Source: Rhizophagus clarus
Lineage: Eukaryota; Glomeromycota; Glomeromycetes; Glomerales; Glomeraceae
Length of the DNA: 64,000 nucleotides
Assembly: GCA_015698045.1 (NCBI GenBank)
Contig: BLAL01000313.1
Location: 558,001 to 622,000 of the forward strand
Direction: 5' to 3'
A program made the position numbers and the translations under genes. The notes under the pieces were generated by a model. It was not told the DNA's origin, did no database searches, and worked only from the letters and a program-made list of their open reading frames with translations. Below are positions 1-12,150 of the stretch, piece by piece. Every line of letters begins with the position of its first letter. Positions within the stretch are counted from its first letter, which is position 1.

Positions 1-5
1 AATTT

Positions 6-37
<32 letters not shown>

Positions 38-429
38 CTTTTACATTTCAGAATTTATTGAAAAATAGGTGAAAAAGTGAGTATTTTATTGAGAAAAGCC
101 GTAGTATTTTATTAGTTTTGACGCGTTATAAATTAATTAACCAGAAATAACAGGAAAATCAGGAAATCAAAAAAAAATCATCCCTAATTTATATAAAGCA
201 TAGATATAAATATTTATATCATCGCCATTAAATAAGTCTATTAGTAGTATATTTGGTCTATTTAGTCTAATTATCCTATTTAATAGTCCGTTAGTAGTCT
301 AATCGAAAATAAAAAACATGTGAATGTTATAATGAACCATCTAATCAATGATTTTTTTAATAAGGTCAATTATGAAAGAAAACCTTCACGTTACAAAGGA
401 AATCGTGATTTACTTCTTTTTTCATCATT

Positions 430-462
<33 letters not shown>

Positions 463-2181
463 ATAATAATAATTAATTAATTAATGTAATAATAATAATA
501 AATGATTTAATTTGTTATCAATTACGGTATAGTAAAATGAAGTCCAAGTAAGTGACTTGTGTCGTACGTAATAACGAATCGCGAACGAAAGAATTTAAAA
601 GTAAAAATAAAAAAGTAAGGGGAACTTTATTAAAGTTTAACATTTAGAATTACATAGAAGAATAATTATGCAGAGAAGGTTGAAACACATGCGTGGTCAC
701 CAGATTCGTGCATGTGAAAGAAGATTATTAAAGAAATTTTCCTTGTTTTTTTTTTTCTAACGTATACAATTTATTAATTTAACCTTTTCTTTTGTTAAAG
801 GAAAGAAATTTCATGAACCTAAATTTAGGTATTAAACTATTGTCTTTTTGTAAGATATGCACCAAAAGAGATAAGATCCTTTTTAATGCAAAATAAATGC
901 GCGGAATATCTTTTCTTTACTCTTTTTTTTTTTAATAGTAAAAAACTTTTAATGTCCAAAAAAAGAATATTTTTTTTTTTTTTTTTGAAACCACTTTTGT
1001 AGATTAAAAGGTCTGTATATATTAAATAAAAGTAACCTACCATAGATTAGCATGTAAGTAGATTATAATATTTTTTTAAACCAAGGAAATTTATTATTTA
1101 AAATTAATTCTAAACACTAATAAGGAACTCTTATTTAATCGAACATTAAATCAATTATATTAATTGGTTAAACGAAATTGCTAGAAAAATTATATTAACA
1201 TTAAATTGAAATCATGTCAAAATTATGTTATTTGATTGGCTGAAACTATTTTATACAGATCCGATATTATATACTCTGTATTACTTATCCTACTGTACAA
1301 ATTTTACACCGCAGTCAAACAGGTTAAATAGATCTACGCAGTACTACACATAAACATTTTGTGATAAGATAAAAAATGTGGGGCATTTGATGATCAGATA
1401 CTACGAAAAGAAAAACAAGAAAACAAGGAATTTTGTATTTCAAAGAAAACAGATCCGGCGGCTTGATTATAATCCCACTAAATCATGATTAATTACTTAC
1501 TTTGCTCAATAATCAAATAATGATTTTTTTTTTTTTTGATGCACGTTTGAGTTTCATTATCCTAATAAAAGTTTAGCTTGTAATCTTTTTATGTATGAAA
1601 TGAAACTAAAATCAACAGCTGATATCGTTGGAATCACGATAATATGAAGTAAAAGAAAAAAAAAAGTTCGATCGAAAAAGTGAAATTAAAAATTAAAAAA
1701 ATCTTTTTTTTTTTCTCAGTTGATCATAAAAAAAAAATTTTTTTTTTCTAATATATTTAATCCATTTGATTGTCACAGTACACTGCATATAATCTTTCAA
1801 AAAACCAATTTAATTGTACTACATCAGATGACATTCTTTGATAAGGAAAAAAAAAAAGCGTGAGATTTCTCTTGAGTACCAACGCCAATAAAATTTAATT
1901 ATATGGGAATTTTTTATCCAGTGAGCGTGGGGTGCACCTAAACAATAACAAAATTGTACTACCGTCCTATGTGTACTCATTTAGTTTTATCTGTATATTT
2001 TTTATTATTCTCGTTGTTACCTCTATATATCCCTATATATATATAAACAAGCGTTCATTACTTTTTTTTTTTATTTTTTTTTTCAAAAAAAAAAAATTTC
2101 TTTTCGTAAAAAATATAAAAGAAATCTTTCTTTCTTATAACTTTTAATACTTTTTAACCCGTCAAAACTTGAGTTTTGGTC
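1..2181. other. AT-rich intergenic region
   Basis: No supported gene. It opens with an ATTT tetranucleotide run (about 1-40) and holds many A or T homopolymers. Short reading frames here are low-complexity Lys/Phe/Ile strings with no domain. Confidence 0.6.
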
Positions 2182-2189
2182 TATAAATA
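2182..2189 (+). promoter_or_regulatory. TATA-box-like element upstream of the small gene
   Basis: TATAAATA lies about 90 bp before the ATG at 2280, inside CTATAAATAAG, followed by an A-rich leader. The position fits a fungal core promoter; no transcript evidence is available. Confidence 0.4.
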
Positions 2190-2279
2190 AGATCAAAAGA
2201 AAAAAAAAATTAATTAATAAATCATTTGCGCTGCTTTGGCTTTTAATACTTTATTTATAATTTTTTATTCTCTTTCACA

Positions 2280-2564
2280 ATGTCAACTTTCGTTGCCCCA
2301 CAAGTGAGACCTGAAGTTACCCGTTCACAAACCTTCTCTACTTCTCCAAGACGTCGTCGAAGAGATACTTTTGTTGAACGACTACTTAAGGATCCTATGT
2401 TACAAACTATGGCTGATATCGGTAAACAAGAGGGTGTGATTAAACCGCTTCCTGCGCCACAACGCGCAAGAACCATAGATATTGCTGAATTTCAACAATA
2501 TTATCGTAATTTTCAGGAGGGTAATTTCCATCAGTATCTTGGTACGATTCAGAGTAAAATATAA
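2280..2564 (+). CDS. small basic protein of unknown function (94 aa)
   Basis: I do not recognise this protein. It is one uninterrupted frame of 94 codons from ATG to TAA. Base composition is clearly less AT-biased than on either side, which is the main sign that it is real. The N-terminal third is Ser/Thr/Pro-rich and contains an Arg run (SPRRRRRD, about residues 22-29). It is followed by a likely helix (TFVERLLKDPMLQTMADIG) and a polar, aromatic C-terminus (FQQYYRNFQEGNFHQYL). There is no signal peptide or membrane segment. The start sits in a good context (CACAATGTC), with a TATA-like box about 90 bp upstream. A reading frame covers the same bases on the opposite strand, but this strand has the better start, composition and promoter. 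It is probably lineage-specific. Confidence 0.7.
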   Translation: MSTFVAPQVRPEVTRSQTFSTSPRRRRRDTFVERLLKDPMLQTMADIGKQEGVIKPLPAPQRARTIDIAEFQQYYRNFQEGNFHQYLGTIQSKI

Positions 2565-3387
2565 TTTATTTTTATTAATATTTATATCGTAATATTTCAA
2601 CGGACATTTTTTATTTTGTTGGTTTTTTTCGTTTTTTATTTCTTTCTAATATTTTATTTTATTTTATTTTTTTTTTTTTTTAACTTTTTTTTTACAAAAT
2701 TATAATGTTGGGAGGAGGATTGCATTCTTTTTTTGGAGGTTCAAAATAATAGACAATTTATTACCTATATATATTTTTTTATCATTCCTTTCTTTAATGT
2801 AAGGATCTTTGCACTTGTACATAAGAATCTTTTTTTTTTTTTTCTCTTTTTCCCTTTTTATATATATTATTATTTTATTCATTTTCTTCATGGAATATTT
2901 TTATTTACACATGTTTCTTAAAATTCTGTACGAATTTTTTTTTATCTTTATTAAAAAAAAAGTCGTCGCTATCAAAAAGAAATTCATTTAATTAAAGTAA
3001 AGCTTTTTTTTTTTTTTAAAAAAAAAAAACGAAAATTATGGAAAAATTTTGCTATCTCTTTTTTCGTCTTTTCGCATAGAAAAATTTCAAATTGTGCACA
3101 TCAATTGCTTGCTAACCACGTTCTCGTGATTTGATTGACGGTTAGGCGTACAGTATTATATCATGATCAAGCACATTTCGAAACTTTAAAAAAGTGTACT
3201 TTATCAAGCATATTGACCGAAAACCAATAAGGTTAAATATTCTGTGGCAGCTGAATTTTTGGCAATTCTGGCGCAAAAAAATTTTGATATTTTAGATATC
3301 AAAAAAATAAACCAAATAAACCAAAAAAAAAAAAAAAAAAAAAAAGACCAAAATTATCCAAAATAATCGAAAAATAATCGAAAAATG
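2565..3387. other. homopolymer-rich intergenic spacer
   Basis: Nothing supported beyond poly-A/T tracts, such as T14A12 near 3006-3030 and an A run near 3327-3346. Frames over 2700-2990 are Phe/Ile/Lys low complexity. Confidence 0.55.
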
Positions 3388-3935
3388 AATCAAAACAGAC
3401 CGATTCTCACCGAAAATTAACCCCAACTAAACTATAATTTTTTTTAAAAAATATTTCATTCAAAAAAATGACCGCCTGATTTTAAAGTTTATAAAATAAA
3501 TCCCACGTTCATTCTTTTTTAGAGATATTAGTAATGATTATTTCATGAAACATTATTGTCATCTTTTTTTTTTATTTTTATTATTATTATTTCCAATGAA
3601 ATAAATAATGATAATAATAATAAATAATAATAATAATAAAAAAAATAAGGAGAAGACAATCAATGTTTATAAATTGTCCTTAAATTTTTTTTTTTTCTCT
3701 TTTTTCTTTTTTTTTTGTGGGGAAAATACATTTATTTGTTTTGAACCTTATAAAAATGAAAGGTAGGACACACGCAAAACTAAAAGTATGAAACACATAA
3801 TTCATGTGATGATGTGAATATATGATTTATTTGTTTTAATTTAAATAAAAAAAAAAAAATCTCTGATTTTCACAAAAAAAAAAAAAAAAAAGAAATGTAA
3901 TCATAATTTCGCTAAAAAAATGAATATCTTTTATA
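3388..3935 (+). repeat. non-coding dispersed repeat, copy A
   Basis: Aligns by eye with 14398-14800 in the same orientation. Shared blocks include CGCCTGATTTTAAAGTT, TTATTTCCAATGAA, the T-run followed by GTGGGGAAAA, and GATTTATTTGTTTAATTTAA-like and GAAATGTAATCATAAT segments in the same order. Homopolymers differ in length. It has no coding frame, and no terminal repeats were found. Confidence 0.6.
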
Positions 3936-6178
3936 TTCTTGGCAAAATATCTCAACAGAATGCATTCGTAAGAAAAAAAACAAATTTGAAAATTGTTGCT
4001 AAATCTCGTATAGTATGAGAAGCCTGAACACCAATTAAATAATTGTGCCAAGTTTTTTTAAAACAAAAATAAAGGCATTAACTAATTAAATGAAAAAGTT
4101 TTTACCTTTTGTTCAGAAAATAAAATAAACCGCCTTTTTCGCGTCTGAATTTTTCCAATTTTTTTTTGTGAAACGATAACCCCACCAAATAAATAATAAT
4201 AAGAAAGTATCTCTCACGTACGTCTCACAAATAAATATCACTTGACTTATCCACAACATTTTTTTTTCTTGTAATAAACTTGTTCTTTTGACATACATAT
4301 AAATTTTAATTTTACTGTAAGGTAATTGTTTTATGTTACCGATACTTCCGATAATATAATACGTTTCATAGAAGTATGATATGCAATTCGGCGGATAACA
4401 GTTTCTTTTTTATTATTATTTTTGCTACATCAACTACATCAACAATCATCAATTTTTCGCAGATCATGCATTATCGGATATTCTCTTTTGTTCCCTTTTT
4501 TGATTTTTCGCGGGAATTTTATTTTTTATTATTATTATTACTAGGCGTAGTGGCGAAAAAAAAAAAAAAAAAAAAAAAAAATTCTTTTTTCATCAATTTT
4601 TAATAGAAAATAAAATAAAATAAATTTTTTCTTTTTAGGAAGTTCTTTTTATAATATGAAAAAAAAAACCAATTTTTAATTTCTCTTTTCGCTTATTATT
4701 ATTTTATTTACTCTTCTTTGTACTACATTGGAGAAAAAAAGGTACAACATTTTGAGAATGTCGGCATTTTAGATAAACAAGAATATATTTATATAATAAA
4801 AAGGCTTACATGTATATTAAAAAAAGAATACATATATGTATATATACATTAAAAAAAGATTTTTTAGATGGGAAATTAATAAATTAAAATTTAAAAATAA
4901 AATATTGATTTATGTGTGTTACATACGATAAGAGAGAAAAAATAGTCTAAGCCTATTTCCGTTAAAATGAAACATTTTTTAACCTGTCTTTTATAAAATT
5001 TTTTTTTTTTTACTGCGGACTCAAGCGTAAAATGAAAAAAATAAGTGACTAAGAATGACTTAACATAAATGGAAAACATAAGCACGAAACACATGAACCA
5101 GTTTTTCTTCGGGTTTTTTTTAGGCACAAGAAATTTTTAAAAAAAAATGAAATGAAAATGATAAACATGCAAGTAAGAACAATAATAACGTGGCTATGTC
5201 GATTAAACGATTTTTTACCAAAACCAAAAGGATAAAATGGAAAAACAACAATGACTCTTCTTAATAAAAATATATTATATTATATTTATATATCCATCTA
5301 TCCTGAAACAAAATAATGGAGAGATCTTAGGATAATATATACAATATGTATCATAAAAAAAAATGACATTAAAAATAAAAAAAAGCTTTTTATTTTTTTT
5401 TTGGTCGTAGATCAATGTTTAAAAATTTTTATTTTCATATGATTTTATTTATTCTTTTTTGATATATTGTTGATAAAGGATTGGTTACACTTTTACACTT
5501 GATATGTTCTATTCTATTTTGAGAAATGTATATCAAATTTGCCACTTATATAATGTTTCGGAATTTCGGGTTACAGCCGTGTTACAGTCTTTGTCGTCAA
5601 TAAACATTTCCGCAGTTAGTTTTTTGACGTACAAACACAGCCCGCTTTACCGATGTGTGATTTTTAAATAGAAGGTATGACAGAGTCGGTAACTTCTAAA
5701 GAATGATGATGTAATTGCTGCGATTTATTCTTTATTTATACCGAAAGTCGTTCATGAAAATGCATTAATTATTTAGTAGTTATGCATTAACAAATCATTA
5801 TTTACCAAGAACTCCGTACAGTAGTACTTGTAGTACAGTAGTATCGTTACTGCGCCGAAAATATATGAATTAAAAAATTTTCTTGGTTTTTTTTTTCATT
5901 GTAGAAAGAAAATTTATAGAGAATAAACTCTTTTTTAGGCCGGACACGTAGATTCAATTGGTGTTTAACAAATCCAGTCGATCCAGCCGGCATTACAATG
6001 ACAATCTTGAATACTAGTCACGTGATATGCATATCTTATTTGCTATTTATTTATAACCTCGGAGTCTCGGACCGAGACATTTTTATTTTTTAGCCCAGCA
6101 CAAAATCTTTTTTAGCCATTTTGTATTTAATTATTCTATTATTCTGAATTCATTTATAATTAGTAAAAAGCCTCGCTC
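3936..6178. other. intergenic region upstream of kinase locus 1
   Basis: No supported gene. It contains long A tracts (for example 4556-4580) and microsatellite-like TA runs. The last few hundred bases should contain the promoter of the kinase gene at 6179; no confident core element was seen. Confidence 0.5.
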
Positions 6179-9100
6179 ATGGATTCTTTTAGGCTAACTA
6201 GACCGTCTGATACTAACAAGATATGTAAATTATGTAATAAAATATGCTATGCAATACGTTTTCAACATAACTTCAGAAATTGGACTAGTGGCAATGATGA
6301 TGTTGATAAACTTGTTCAAACCGCTCAGCTCTCTGTTCATGATGATGCAAAAGAAGCATTAGAATGGATACCTTATGATAGATTGTATAATATTAAATAT
6401 ATTGCAGAAAATAGATATAGAGCAAATTGGATTGATGGATATATAAATAAGAAATCTTATCTTGAAAGTTATTGGGACGATAAAAATCAAAGTTGGAAAA
6501 GGGAAGGTACCAGTAATATGTTTGTAAATTTAAAGAGTTTAAATGATCTTACATTAGAATTTATAAATGAGGTATAACAAATTAATTTGTTTAAAATTTT
6601 TGAAAATTTTTAATTTTTTACTAATATTACATTACATTTGTAGATTAAAGTAAAACATATATTTTATGGAATAACTCAAGATCCAGGATCAAATAATTAC
6701 ATGATGGTTTTAAATAATAAATGTAAAAAGTGTAATGAGATATGTAATGCAATTTACTTTCAGCAGAAATTTATAGATTGGACTAGTGGTAATGATTATA
6801 TTGATAAATTTATTCAAGATACTCAGTTATTAGCTCATTATGATATAAAAGAAGCATTAGAATGGATACCTTATGATAGATTGTACAATATTAAGTATAT
6901 TGCTGAAGATAGATATAGAGCAATTTGGAGTGATGGAAATATAAGTTATGGAAATTGTTATGATTATGAGGATAATTTTGTAAATTATGAGAATTTAGTA
7001 GATTATGGGTCAGATTTAAAAAAAGATTATGAGAATTTAAAAAGAGGTTTTGGAGGTATAAATTATTGGGATAATAATAATCAAAATTGGAAAAGAAAAG
7101 ATACGAGTAATTTATTTGTTAATTTAAAGATTTTAAATACTCCAAACAATCTTACAATTGAATTTACAAATGAGGTATAATAATTTGCTTTATTAAAGCT
7201 TGACTATTTTTATTTTTACTAATATATTATTACATTTATAGATTAGAAAAATCAATAAATTTTATGGTATAACTCAGAATCCAGAAACAAAAATTTATAT
7301 GATTGTTATAGATGATATATGTAAAAAATGTAATTATATATGTGATGCAATATACTTCCAACGAAATTTTTACAATTGGACTAGTGGTAATGATTATATT
7401 GATAAATTTATTCAAAATATTCAATTATCAGCTCATTCTTTATTTAAAGGAATAGATGTATTAGAATGGATACCTTATGATAGATTGTATGACATTAAAT
7501 ATATTACAAAAATTGAGTTTGGTAAAATGTATAGAGCAAATTGGATTGATGGAAATATAAATTACGAAAGTTATGGAAATATAAATTATAATTACAGAAA
7601 TACAAGTTGTTGGGATGATGAAAACCAAAATTGGAAGAGAGAAGGTACTAGTAATATGTTTGTGAAATTAAAGTGTTTGAATACTCCAAAAGATCTTACA
7701 ATAGAATTTACAAATAAGGTACAATAAATTAATTTTTTTGAAATTTTTGTAAAAATTTTAATTTCTTGCTAACATATTGTTGTATTTATAGATTAGAAAA
7801 AGCCGTAAATTTTACGGAATAACTCAAGATCCAGAAACAAAAAGTTATTTTTTAGTTTTGGATGATATATGTGAAAAATGTAATTATGCGTGTATTTCAA
7901 TACATTTTCAACAAAATTTTAAAAATTGGGACAGTGACAATCATGATATAAATAATTTTATTCAAAACGCTCAGCTATCAATACATTCTGATTATGAAGT
8001 ATCAAAGGTAATAGAATGGATACCTTATGATAGGCTTTATGATATAAAATATGTTGCTGAAGGAGGATTTGGCAAAATTTATAGAGCACATTGGTCAGAC
8101 GGGTATATTCGATGTTGGGATAGTAAAAAACAAAATTGGAGAAGAAGAGATCAACATAAATTTGTGGCTTTGAAAAATTTAAATAATTCAAAAAATGTTA
8201 CATTAGATTTTATGAATGAGGTAAAATTAATTCTCATATATAATATTCATAAATTTTCTTACTGACGTATTTATTTTGTTTTAGATAACATTGCATTATA
8301 AAGTGAATGATCTTTTGAATTCTTTTATTAAATTTTATGGAATAACTCAGGATCCAATAACAAAAAATTATATAATGGTAATGAATTTTGCAGAAAATGG
8401 AAGTTTACGAAAGTTTTTAGATTTTAATTATAGTAAATTAAATTGGTTTGATAGGATTAATTGTTTATGGATTATTGCATATGGACTTAATCTTCTTCAT
8501 AGAAATGAATTGATTCATCGAGATTTTCATATTGGCAATATACTTTATGAGAGTTGTAAACGTATTTATATAACCGATATGGGGTTATGTAAACCCGCCG
8601 ATTATAATGCATTAGAAAATGCAAAAAGCACTATATATGGCAATTTACCTTATATAGCTCCCGAAATTTTGCGAGGACAAAGTTATACTGAAGCTGCAGA
8701 TGTTTATAGTTTTGGTATAATTATGTATGAAGTAATTTCTGGATTACCCCCGTATTGTGACATAGGCCATGATGAGACATTAGCAATAAAAATTTGTAAA
8801 GGACTTAGACCAAGGTTTAACATTAAAGTACCAATATTAGTTGTTCATTTGATTAAAAGATGTTTAGATGCAGACTCATCAAATCGTCCAACCGCAAATG
8901 AAATTTATAAAATTTTACGTGAATGGTATGATAAGCTAAGTGATAAACAAACTACAGAATTACAAAAGCAAATTGAAGAAGCAGACGAAATAAACAAAAA
9001 TTCATCAAATAGTAGTATACATTTGACTAGTTTATCATATAAAACACATTCAGGAGCTAGTTATACAAGTAGGTTGCTTAATTATAATAATCTTCCTGAA

Positions 9101-9411
9101 CCAATAAATTCTGATGATTATTATGAACAAAATGATAATATAATAAGCATGAAATTTTCAGGTAATAAATGATTAGCAAAAAAATATTCTAATTAATTGT
9201 GAAAATAAATTACTAATAATATTTTTAAATAGAATCCTTACAAATCGATATTTCTCAATTGAAAATTAGTGATAATATAATTAACAAAGAAAATTTTGAA
9301 TATTCAGGTATTTATCATTTTAAAAATATTCAAATTATGTGAAAAAACTAATAAATTTTGATCTGTTAAATAGAATCCTCCTTACAAATTAATGTTATTG
9401 AATATGATTGA
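6179..9411 (+). CDS. kinase locus 1: four tandem N-lobe modules plus one kinase C-lobe (939 aa, 7 exons)
   Basis: Protein kinase of the expanded glomeromycotan cytosolic type. My exon model is 6179-6571, 6644-7174, 7242-7718, 7792-8220, 8285-9161, 9233-9307 and 9374-9411. All introns are GT-AG and 64-73 nt, and the frame stays open for 940 codons. Exons 1-4 each encode one module: CxxC-x3-C near the start (weaker in exon 1), FxNWTSGN, EWIPYDRLY, a beta1-beta3 segment and an ending NEV/NKV. Only module 4 has a proper glycine loop (AEGGFGKIYRA) with VALK; modules 1-3 keep the Lys (VNLK, VNLK, VKLK) but have broken loops. Exon 5 holds the hinge, HRDFHIGN catalytic loop, a DMG in place of DFG, APE and the C-lobe. 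Exons 6-7 add a short tail (ESLQIDISQLK). The ATG at 6179 matches the MDSF start of locus 3. Kinase activity is likely; the substrate is unknown. Confidence 0.85.
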
Positions 9412-11030
9412 TGTATGAATTAAAATTTTACAGTAATAATAAATGAGTTTAGAAAAATTCGAGAAAGAATTATAATTGCTGTAATTTATTTATTTGAATG
9501 TTACCAAAAGATTTCCGTCATTTATTTTAGCGTTAGTTTTTCTCACAAATAGGTTTCTTATTGTAATATAAAATTAGGTTCTTTGTTTTTTTTTCAATAA
9601 ATATAATTGTTTTCCTTTATTATAAATCGATCAGTATAGTAGCTATATGTGAATAGATTTAAGTATGACATATTTACCGATTTATTTTATTGGCCAAGTA
9701 TTATAAAATATGTAGCATGAAATTCATTAATTTGAATGCAAGCATTTTAATAGAGTTTTAAATAGCCTAAATCATTATACATTAAATTTTTTATAATTGG
9801 TAAGGTGAACTCAATTTAATTTGAGAAAATAAAATATTTGCTAATTAGAATAATATAAAAGCATTTTGCAATGTACATTTCATGTACTGTATAATGGTAC
9901 CTAGGAATTAATGAGCCGACTGATCAAAGATGTGATCAAAAGAGCTTTTGTTAAAAACGATAAAATTAATGTCAAGTTTAAATAATTATTACACTACAGA
10001 TTGAGAAAATTGTGTAAGATTAATGTTTTTATTAAATAATGACAAATTTCTTGAATTTCCAATGAAAAAGTTAATATTTTTTCGCGTATTTTATAAACAA
10101 AAAGTCAAATTTTAGTAAAGTCAAGTCTGTAAATAAAATATACTAATTGTAATGAGCTACGATTTATTTTGTTTATTTTATTTTTTTTAAAGTAAAAAAA
10201 TCAACATTTTTAAAGAATATTTATACTTGAAAAGCCTATATAACTTTCTAAATCACATTCACTATTTAAATAAAATGAAAATAAGGCATAATAAAATTAT
10301 TATAGTTGCGTTCAAGTTGTGATATACAGTATATCTATATGAAAAATTTGGTCATTGAACAATAAGTTTAAATTTATATAGTTACGTGACAAAAAGAGTT
10401 TGATAAAGATTACATAAAAATACTCTTAAATTTATCAAAGAATATGACCATCCTCGTTTTTTTCCTGAGTCTATGAACAGAGTTAAGAAGAAAAAGTTTG
10501 TTTCTCAAATCGTCTAAATGTTCACTTTTAATGTTAACCCTTAGCAAACAAAAAATAAACGTTAGAACACTCTAAAATAATTATATTTTAGATCTTCCCT
10601 ATAAAGTACTTGCTAACGCTGAATAACGATTACTGTATTTGATTGTGATTAAACAAACATCCTTTTTTCTATTTAAAATTGGCAGTGCATTCCAGCAAAG
10701 TGAAACACATGCGATGATTCATACATGTACTGTATATAAGAGCAATGACAATAGATGACAATGTTGATTAATTTTATTTATTTTTATTAACAGTTGATAA
10801 ATAAAGAAAAATAATCTGATGATATTATCCCAATTTACTAACTTGTCTTGTCACGCGTGATTAGTAACAATACACATTTATAGCTAAAAATAATCTTATT
10901 GTATGCTAATCGTTGACCTGTTGCTCTGCTTTAAATGGCACAACATGCGTAGTCTAACACGTGTATAATTCAGTAATAGTAGCACATGTATAAATAAGTA
11001 TTCTAAACGTTACGGTAACACACATATAAT
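9412..11030. other. intergenic region downstream of kinase locus 1
   Basis: No supported gene. It presumably contains the 3' UTR and terminator of the kinase. TGAAACA-type motifs occur (for example near 10701), but nothing was proven. Confidence 0.5.
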
Positions 11031-11712
11031 TACCGTATATCACGGGCCACAGTACCCCCCCTATGCATAGTACCCCCCTCAAAAAATTTTGCTAGTACCC
11101 GGGTACTTTACATAGAGAATTCCAATTTAAAGCTTAAAATTTTGTAAAATACCCGGGGTATAATACTAGGTTTATATATATTGTATATTCCAGATATATA
11201 AAAACGCCGGAACAGTTAGTTTCGGCGTTTTTTTTTTTGCATTTTTATATATATAAAAACGCCGGAACAATCAGTTTCGGCGTTTATTTTTTTACTTTAA
11301 ATATAAAAAACGCCGGAACAGTCAGTTTCGGCGTTTTTTTTTTGCGTTTTTATATATATAAAAACGCCGGAACAATCAGTTTCGGCGTTTTTTTTTTTAC
11401 TTTACATATAAAAAACGCCGGAACAGTCAGTTTCGGCGTTTTTTTTGCGTTTTTATATATATAAAAACGCCGGAACAATCAGTTTCGGCGTTTTTTTTTT
11501 ACTTTACATATAAAAACGCCGGAACAGTCAGTTTCGGCGTTTCACCTATCTAATTAAACCCGGGTATTATACATGGCATGTACCCCGGGTATTTTAAAAA
11601 TCCTGTACCCCCCCATGTATAGTATCCACCCGTGTATAGTACCCCCGGGTACAGGCCAAAACCCCCAAAATTTGCAAGATACCCGGGGTACTGTGACCCG
11701 TGATATACGGTA
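11031..11712. mobile_element. inverted-repeat element with TA target site and internal hairpin array
   Basis: The left end TACCGTATATCACGGGCCAC and the right end read in reverse, TACCGTATATCACGGGTCAC, form terminal inverted repeats of at least 26 bp with one mismatch. If the flanking TA is taken as target duplication, the element proper starts CCGTATATC, which fits a non-autonomous Tc1/mariner-type element. CCCGGGTA and GTACCCCCC motifs recur inside both ends. The centre is a tandem array of seven hairpins. There is no transposase. A 25-bp near-repeat containing CTAAACGTTACGGT lies just outside both ends (about 11000-11024 and 11715-11739). Confidence 0.75.
11194..11541. repeat. seven tandem hairpin repeats (AACGCCG...CGGCGTT)
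   Basis: Seven copies of a 27-bp imperfect palindrome, AACGCCGGAAC-a-GTCAG-TTTCGGCGTT type, are spaced about 50 bp apart. Copies alternate between a GAACAGTCAG and a GAACAATCAG core, and their linkers alternate between TATATATA-type and ACTTTACAT-type. The array is therefore a roughly 105-bp dimer repeat. Each palindrome can fold into a stem of about 11 bp. Confidence 0.85.
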
Positions 11713-11939
11713 GTAGTCTAAACGTTACGGTTACTCACAAAAACAATTATTATATTAGAGATTGGAGATTTATATGTTTCAGCAAATGTGAAAATCAAAA
11801 TTTTATCATTAAGTTATGGATGGACAATTTCACGAATAATGGAAATAAAAAAAAACACGACAAAAAATTAGTAGCAAAAAAAAATTAAACCGAGGTTTAA
11901 TGTTTATGAAATACAAATTAAATCAAAAAGAATTAGAAA

Positions 11940-12150
11940 AGAACAATTAAGGCAGACGAAATAAACAAAAATTTATAGGATCTTTTGGTTGATGAATATA
12001 TTTAATGCTATATAATAAGCTAGTTCAAATTATTTAAATCATTATTTTTACATTATTAGCAATATAATAACTCTCAAAACTTATAAAATATTAACTTTTT
12101 TTTTGATTTATTAAAAAAGTCTCTACAGATTGATGTTTCTCAATACATCC
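11940..12150 (+). pseudogene. relic of a kinase C-terminal tail
   Basis: Bases 11949-11975 (GCAGACGAAATAAACAAAAA) are nearly identical to the linker after the C-lobe in kinase locus 1, around 8980. Bases 12120-12146 (TCTACAGATTGATGTTTCTC) match its tail mini-exon around 9236-9256. The spacing resembles exon, intron, exon, but no open frame or kinase core remains. I read it as the 3' remains of a deleted member of the family. Confidence 0.55.

Noticed and set aside
2255..2476. Minus-strand frame opposite the small gene at 2280
   Set aside because: Shadow of the plus-strand gene; poorer start, no promoter-like element.
4376..5127. Short frames ending in Lys or Phe runs
   Set aside because: Produced by A and T homopolymers in spacer; no motif, no consistent splice sites.
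9162..9172. Stop shortly after the C-lobe as the end of kinase locus 1
   Set aside because: The codon lies behind a good donor (CAG|GTAATA), and two further phase-1 mini-exons with matching peptides exist in loci 1 and 3. Kept only as an alternative isoform.
11237..11464. Open frame through the hairpin array with a repeated NAGTVSFGVFF-like peptide
   Set aside because: It only reflects the tandem palindromes; there is no start context or codon signal, and repeats plus poly-T explain it.
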